Shown here in pieces: positions 6,723-10,906 of a stretch of 10,906 nucleotides of DNA. This DNA comes from Coprothermobacter sp. Lineage in GTDB: Bacteria > Coprothermobacterota > Coprothermobacteria > Coprothermobacterales > Coprothermobacteraceae. Within the stretch, counting starts at the first letter, position 1; every line of letters begins with the position of its first letter. The notes under the pieces were generated by a model. That model was not told where the DNA came from. It saw nothing but the letters and a program-made list of their open reading frames with translations, and did not search any database. The stretch lies in assembly GCA_003476705.1 (NCBI GenBank), contig DMVM01000083.1:1-10906 (forward strand). Direction: 5' to 3'. A program made the position numbers and the translations under genes.

Positions 6723-7798
6723 AAGTAGCTGTTATTGGAGCCACAGGCTCTGTTGGCAAGCAAACATTGGAAGTAATCGATAGGTTTCCCGATAAGTTTG
6801 TCCCGACCTTGCTAATAGGCGGTAAGAACGTTGAGCTTCTGCAGATTTTGGGACAGAAATATGGTTGTTCAGTCTTCAGTCCATGGCTTCATGCTCCTTT
6901 AGAATTATCCTTGGACGAATTAGAGTACGCAGACATTATGGTCTATGCTGCCTCTACGGTGGATTATTTAAGCTACATGAGCCATTTTCTAGGCTTGGGG
7001 AAGCCTGTGTGCCTTTCAACAAAAGAAATCATAGTAGAGACTTGGCCATTAATTGAAAGCTTTAGTGGATTGATAAGACCAGTGGATTCTGAACACAATG
7101 CTCTATGGCGCATAGGGGCCAAGGGACATGGTGTCAAGAGCATTTATGTAGTTGGGTCAGGAGGTTCACTACGTGACAAGAACAGGGAAGAGATAGAAAA
7201 CGCAACCTTGGATCAGGTGCTCAGTCATCCTGTGTGGAATATGGGACCCAAGGTCACGTTCGATTCTGCTTTTCTCATTAACAAATCCATGGAGGTTATC
7301 GAAGCGTCTCATCTGTTCAACTCGAGGGGCGAACAAATTAGCATTGTCATAGAAAGGACTGGATCTATCCATGCTTTAGTAGACTTCGTCGATGGTTCAC
7401 GGAACGTCTTTTTTTCAAAGCCGACCATGCTAATCCCTATTGCTTACGCTTTATCATACCCAAGTATTCTCCCCCTTGATGTGGAGACAATAATGCAACC
7501 CAGCGATGCCCTTGGATACCGACTAGATAAGCCGGACTTTGACAGGTTCCCTTGGGGGAAGTTAGGCCACTATGCTTTAGAACTTGGGTATACGTCCAGG
7601 ATGGCGTTTTCTGTGGCTGATGAAATTGCTTTTGAGTGTTTCAAGGAGAAAATTATGAAACCTTCTGATATATATCATTTCTTGGTCAAAGCCATAGAAG
7701 ATTACCGAGCAATATCTTATCCCGAGTCTATAACTGAATATTTCTCATTACGCCATGATATGATTGAAAAAATGTGGAAGGAGGTACGAGCTATTTGA
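6713..7798 (+). CDS. dxr: 1-deoxy-D-xylulose 5-phosphate reductoisomerase
   Basis: DXR converts DXP to MEP with NADPH, the first committed step of the MEP isoprenoid pathway. The NADPH-binding motif GATGSVG is at 9-15. Metal ligands D125 and E127 lie in VDSEHNAL, and E194 in NKSMEVIEA. Other active-site equivalents present are K104, S149, H172, W175 of the flexible loop (HPVWNMG), S185, N190 and K191. At 361 aa it is short for a family usually near 380-400. Several blocks diverge: ANKE is STKE, SGGPF is SGGSL, and the C-terminal NAANE-type motif is SVADE. It still looks functional because every catalytic residue I can place is kept. The start overlaps cdsA by 10 nt, with a modest GGTGA 7 nt upstream. 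Together with ispG in this operon it indicates use of the MEP pathway. Confidence 0.93.
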   Translation: MALKVAVIGATGSVGKQTLEVIDRFPDKFVPTLLIGGKNVELLQILGQKYGCSVFSPWLHAPLELSLDELEYADIMVYAASTVDYLSYMSHFLGLGKPVCLSTKEIIVETWPLIESFSGLIRPVDSEHNALWRIGAKGHGVKSIYVVGSGGSLRDKNREEIENATLDQVLSHPVWNMGPKVTFDSAFLINKSMEVIEASHLFNSRGEQISIVIERTGSIHALVDFVDGSRNVFFSKPTMLIPIAYALSYPSILPLDVETIMQPSDALGYRLDKPDFDRFPWGKLGHYALELGYTSRMAFSVADEIAFECFKEKIMKPSDIYHFLVKAIEDYRAISYPESITEYFSLRHDMIEKMWKEVRAI

Positions 7799-8805
7799 GT
7801 GCTTTATACGTGGTACTGGCAATTATTGCTTTGTCAGTGCTTATGATTTTCCACGAGTACGGTCATTACTTAGCTGCCAAGAGGCTACACTACCCAGTGA
7901 CGGCTTTTGGTATAGGCTTCGGCCCAAACATCATAGAGAAACAGATCGGTGAAACGGAATTCCGTGTAGGCATACTGCTCTTTGGAGCCTATGTAGAAGT
8001 TCCTGCCATGGATGGTGAAGGAAACGAAACCATAAAACCACTTCATAAAGTTGCCATTGCCCTAGCCGGACCGTTGATGAACTTCATATTAGCTTTCTTA
8101 GTTGTGTTTGTTGTTCTTGTGAGCGGTAACCCCTTGGAGCCAAGCGCAGTTGTGGGCTCTATTGTCCCTAACTCTTCAGCTGCTGAAGTGTTACAGGTTG
8201 GTGACAAGATTCTTCAAGTGGATGCTAAGCCTATTAATACCTTTGAGGATTTTCAGCGTATAGTGGCTGGTAAAAAAGTTGGGGATGAAGTTTCACTGGT
8301 CGTGGAGCGAGACGACAATCAACTTACCGTTCAAGTGGAAGTAAGAGAACTTAGCTATGAAGGGGAAACTTTCGTGGGTATTGGAATTTCAGGAGCTCCA
8401 ACGAAGTATGCTCCTTTAACTGCTTTAGGAAAGTCTTTTCAAGAACTTTGGACCATGATAAAGGAACTCTGGAAGGCTTTAGTACTGATCATCTCCAGAC
8501 CGAAGAATGTAGAAGTGATGGGCATAATTGGCATAACTGCTACCATGGCTGATTTTGCCAAGGCTAATCTTATGCTGTTCCTTTACCTGGTAGCGTTTAT
8601 AAGTGCCAACTTAGGGTTTATAAACCTGGTTCCTTTTCCGGCCCTTGACGGAAGTTTAATTTTAGTTGGTCTCATTGAGAGTGCTATAAGGAGACCATTA
8701 CCCAAAAGCTGGGTAAACACGGTGAATATAATTGGCTTTGTGTGCTTGATGGGTTTGATGATCTATGTATCGCTACTTGATATAGGGAGGCTAATGGGTT
8801 TCTAA
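7795..8805 (+). CDS. rseP: Site-2-type M50 membrane zinc protease (RseP/RasP)
   Basis: This intramembrane metalloprotease cleaves transmembrane segments of anti-sigma factors, signal-peptide remnants or similar substrates. The 336-aa product begins with a membrane helix holding HEYGH, with H20, E21 and H24 as zinc and catalytic residues. FGIGFGP follows at 38-44, then FGAYVEVP (63-70, usually GGYV), a second membrane helix at about 86-110, one PDZ domain at about 115-185, and further membrane helices with the third zinc ligand D285 in NLVPFPALDG. It has one PDZ domain, as in the shorter Gram-positive RasP, rather than two as in E. coli RseP. A GTG at 7774 would give 7 more residues, but the strong AAGGAGGT at 7778-7785 then lies inside the gene. 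TTG 7795, 9 nt after it and overlapping the dxr stop (TTGA), is preferred. Its substrate is unknown. Confidence 0.93.
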   Translation: MSALYVVLAIIALSVLMIFHEYGHYLAAKRLHYPVTAFGIGFGPNIIEKQIGETEFRVGILLFGAYVEVPAMDGEGNETIKPLHKVAIALAGPLMNFILAFLVVFVVLVSGNPLEPSAVVGSIVPNSSAAEVLQVGDKILQVDAKPINTFEDFQRIVAGKKVGDEVSLVVERDDNQLTVQVEVRELSYEGETFVGIGISGAPTKYAPLTALGKSFQELWTMIKELWKALVLIISRPKNVEVMGIIGITATMADFAKANLMLFLYLVAFISANLGFINLVPFPALDGSLILVGLIESAIRRPLPKSWVNTVNIIGFVCLMGLMIYVSLLDIGRLMGF

Positions 8806-8809
8806 AAAA

Positions 8810-9889
8810 ATGGACATGCAAAGACGACAGAGTAAGGCAGTAAATGTAGGCAACCTTATGATCGGTGGCGGAGCCCCTGTAGTAGTGCAAACCATGCTTA
8901 AAACGAACATAATCGATCTAAATACTGCATTAGAAGAGCTTCGACAGGATGTTGCTGCTGGAGCTCAACTGATCCGTTTTGCGGTGCCCGATGAGCGTGC
9001 AGCGCGAAACATTAGTATGCTTGTACGACAGAGCCCTGTTCCTTTGGTAGCTGATATACATTTTGACCCAAACTTGGCGCTGATAGCTTTGGAAAGTGGT
9101 GTATCTAAGTTGAGGCTTAACCCAGGGACCATAAAGGATAAGGTGGCTAGACGCGAGATTGTGTTACTCGCGAAAGAGAAAAACATACCCATCCGCATAG
9201 GTCTTAACACTGGTAGTTTACCCTTAGAAACAAGGAGAAACGGCGAAAGCTTGGTAGATTTTGCTGTCCGTGTAATGACGGAGGAAGTAGACATGCTTCT
9301 TGAGCTTTCTTTTGAAAACATTGTTCTTTCTATAAAGAGTTCTGATCCTGTCGAAAACATCGCCATAAACCGCAAACTTGCACAGTTTTTCGACTATCCT
9401 ATACATCTCGGGGTCACTGAAGCTGGACAGGGAACAGAAGGTTTGATTTATTCGGTTGCAGGCATGGCTCCATTGCTCCTTGAAGGTATTGGGGACACAA
9501 TCAGGGTTTCCTTGAATGGTCCTTCTGTGGACGAAGTAGAAGCTGCGTACCACCTTTTAAGAGCTTGTGGCGTTTTAAAGAGGGGTGTCCATGTGGTAGC
9601 CTGTCCAACCTGCGGTCGCTTGGAAAGAAAGACATGGGATGTAGTAGCCAATTTGAGGGAGAGATTGAAGGATATTGAGGAGCCTTTAGTAATAGCGGTG
9701 ATGGGATGCATGGTGAACGGACCGCAAGAGGCTTCTCGTGCTGATATTGGTGTGGCTTTGGGTAAAGTCGGTGCTGTTCTTTTTAAAAAGGGACAGGTGG
9801 CGCGAATAATAAAACCCAATGAAGATATTGCAGAAGTGATATTGTCTGAGTTAAAAACTGGGGAGGTCGAAAAAAAACATGAGGGCTAG
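8810..9889 (+). CDS. ispG: 4-hydroxy-3-methylbut-2-enyl diphosphate synthase (IspG)
   Basis: IspG (GcpE) is a 4Fe-4S enzyme that reductively converts MEcPP to HMBPP, the penultimate step of the MEP pathway. The 359-aa protein shows an N-terminal TIM-barrel region with GGGAPVVVQTML, ADIHFDPNLAL (81-91), LRLNPGTI and LGVTEAGQG (200-208). The C-terminal cluster domain has C265 and C268 in ACPTCGR and C300 in GCMVNGPQE, with E307 as the expected fourth ligand. The length is normal. ATG 8810 is the first start because an in-frame TAA lies at 8792. The only good ribosome binding site (GGGAGG, 8785-8790) is 19 nt away, with an A7 run at 8804-8810 between, so initiation may depend on ribosomes ending rseP at 8805. 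ATG 8816 is possible. It pairs functionally with dxr. Confidence 0.96.
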   Translation: MDMQRRQSKAVNVGNLMIGGGAPVVVQTMLKTNIIDLNTALEELRQDVAAGAQLIRFAVPDERAARNISMLVRQSPVPLVADIHFDPNLALIALESGVSKLRLNPGTIKDKVARREIVLLAKEKNIPIRIGLNTGSLPLETRRNGESLVDFAVRVMTEEVDMLLELSFENIVLSIKSSDPVENIAINRKLAQFFDYPIHLGVTEAGQGTEGLIYSVAGMAPLLLEGIGDTIRVSLNGPSVDEVEAAYHLLRACGVLKRGVHVVACPTCGRLERKTWDVVANLRERLKDIEEPLVIAVMGCMVNGPQEASRADIGVALGKVGAVLFKKGQVARIIKPNEDIAEVILSELKTGEVEKKHEG

Positions 9890-10906
9890 TAAGTTTTTTT
9901 ACAAGACGCTCAGAGAAGATCCTAAGGATGCGGAAGCTACTTCTCACAAGCTTCTCATTAGGGCTTCCATGATAAAGCAAATCGCATCAGGTGTCTACGC
10001 ATTTTTACCTTTTGGCCACAAGGTTCTTAAGAAAATTGAGACTGTGGTCAGAGAAGAAATGGACAGAATTGGTGGCCAAGAGATGACCATGTCCATCATG
10101 ATGCCAGCAGAAATGTGGAAGAAAACTGGACGATGGGAACTCTACGGTGACGACATGATTAAGTTTAAAGATAGAAAAAAACAAGATTTTTGTTTAGGAC
10201 CTACTCACGAGGAACAGATTACTACCTTGGCTGGGCAACTGATTTCCTCCTACAAACAACTTCCTCAGCTGGTTTATCAAATTCAAACAAAATTCCGTGA
10301 CGAGCCTCGTCCACGATTTGGCCTTATAAGACTTAGAGAATTTGTAATGAAGGATGCATATTCCTTCCATGACAGCGAGGAAAGTCTTAAAACGACCTAT
10401 GACCAAGTTTTGAATGCTTATAAGAGAATACTTGAACGAATTGGGCTTAACTATGAAGTTGTAGCCGCAGATCCAGGCCAAATTGGGGGAACCCTTTCGC
10501 ACGAGTTCATTGTTCCGGCTGAAGTAGGTGAAAGCACTGTGTTCAAGTGTGATAACTGCGGGTACGTTGCAACTTCCGAAGTAGCCACTTCTGTTCTGCC
10601 AGCTCCGGTATTCTTGGAAAAGCCCGCTTTAGAGAAGGTTCATACGCCTGACACTTCTTCCATTGAAGATGTAGCGGAATTTCTGCAACTCCCCAAAGAA
10701 CGAATCATAAAAGCGGTCATGGTCATTGGCGATAGCCGTCCTTATATGATCTTGGTTCGTGGTGATAGAGAACTAGATGAATCGAAAATGAATAGACGTT
10801 TTACACAGTGGCGTATGATGACAGATGAGGAAATTCTCTCCATGGGCCTTATCCCAGGTTTTGTGGGCCCGAGAGGAGGCGTAAATGGAATTACCATTCT
10901 TAAAGA
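9879..10906 (+). CDS. proS: Prolyl-tRNA synthetase, bacterial type (3' truncated by window)
   Basis: ProRS charges tRNA-Pro. The window holds the first 342 codons of a protein usually about 570 aa in the bacterial form. The N-terminus SKFFYKTLREDPKDAEATSH is typical. Class II motif 1 lies around SGVYAFLPFGHKVL (37-50). LGPTHEEQIT (106-115) and motif 2 (KFRDEPRPRFGLIR, 138-151, then REFVMKDAYSFH) follow. CDNC (224-227) leads into the inserted editing domain with IIKAVMVIG (276-284). Presence of this insert marks the bacterial rather than the archaeal/eukaryotic type. Motif 3 and the anticodon-binding domain lie beyond the window. ATG 9879 overlaps ispG by 11 nt, and a strong GGGGAGGT at 9860-9867 lies 11 nt upstream, separated by an A-rich stretch. 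Confidence 0.96.
   Translation, partial: MRASKFFYKTLREDPKDAEATSHKLLIRASMIKQIASGVYAFLPFGHKVLKKIETVVREEMDRIGGQEMTMSIMMPAEMWKKTGRWELYGDDMIKFKDRKKQDFCLGPTHEEQITTLAGQLISSYKQLPQLVYQIQTKFRDEPRPRFGLIRLREFVMKDAYSFHDSEESLKTTYDQVLNAYKRILERIGLNYEVVAADPGQIGGTLSHEFIVPAEVGESTVFKCDNCGYVATSEVATSVLPAPVFLEKPALEKVHTPDTSSIEDVAEFLQLPKERIIKAVMVIGDSRPYMILVRGDRELDESKMNRRFTQWRMMTDEEILSMGLIPGFVGPRGGVNGITILK

Noticed and set aside
8804..8810. A7 run as a programmed frameshift site joining rseP to ispG
   Set aside because: The rseP stop codon precedes the run's slippery part, both proteins are complete and full-length on their own, and no stimulatory structure is evident.
9224..9819. Minus-strand open frames of 109 and 123 aa opposite ispG
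   Set aside because: They are shadows of the strongly conserved ispG coding sequence and show no family motif.

Overview
The window is compact bacterial chromosome of core housekeeping genes. I see no phage, insertion sequence, CRISPR array, tRNA or rRNA. Several features fit a thermophilic anaerobe of the Thermotogota, Coprothermobacterota or deep Firmicutes type. These are a 4Fe-4S family-4 uracil-DNA glycosylase, a cupin that matches Thermotoga maritima TM1459, a short EF-Ts of the Thermus/Thermotoga size class, heavy use of AGG, AGA and ATA codons, frequent GTG and TTG starts, and strong GGAGG ribosome binding sites. Coprothermobacter would fit, but that is a guess made without any search.

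Left part (1-3092). A family-4 uracil-DNA glycosylase (54-614) abuts the RNA-processing and decay nuclease RNase J (617-2266). The mechanosensitive channel MscL follows after a short gap (2335-2718). A small metal-binding cupin (2745-3092) lies on the minus strand, convergent with mscL and divergent from the operon to its right.

Right part (3093-10906). A divergent intergenic region carries a perfect extended -10 promoter element. The predicted leader of about 97 nt has two bulged hairpins and a possible pseudoknot, which makes it a candidate for S2 autoregulation. Nine genes follow on one strand with essentially no gaps: rpsB, tsf, pyrH, frr, cdsA, dxr, rseP-type M50 protease, ispG and proS, the last running off the window. 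Starts of adjacent genes often overlap or abut the preceding stop codon (TGATG, GTGA, TTGA, and overlaps of 10 and 11 nt), which suggests translational coupling.

The operon joins translation (S2, EF-Ts, RRF, ProRS), pyrimidine nucleotide supply (UMP kinase), phospholipid precursor synthesis (CdsA), the MEP isoprenoid pathway (DXR, IspG) and intramembrane proteolysis. It matches the well-known Firmicutes-type cluster except that uppS, usually between frr and cdsA, is missing: only 6 nt separate those two genes.

I did not find an obviously novel system. The items most worth checking are the rpsB leader RNA, the missing uppS, and motif deviations in DXR, UMP kinase, RRF and the M50 protease. 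All assignments rest on motif recognition from memory, without database searches.
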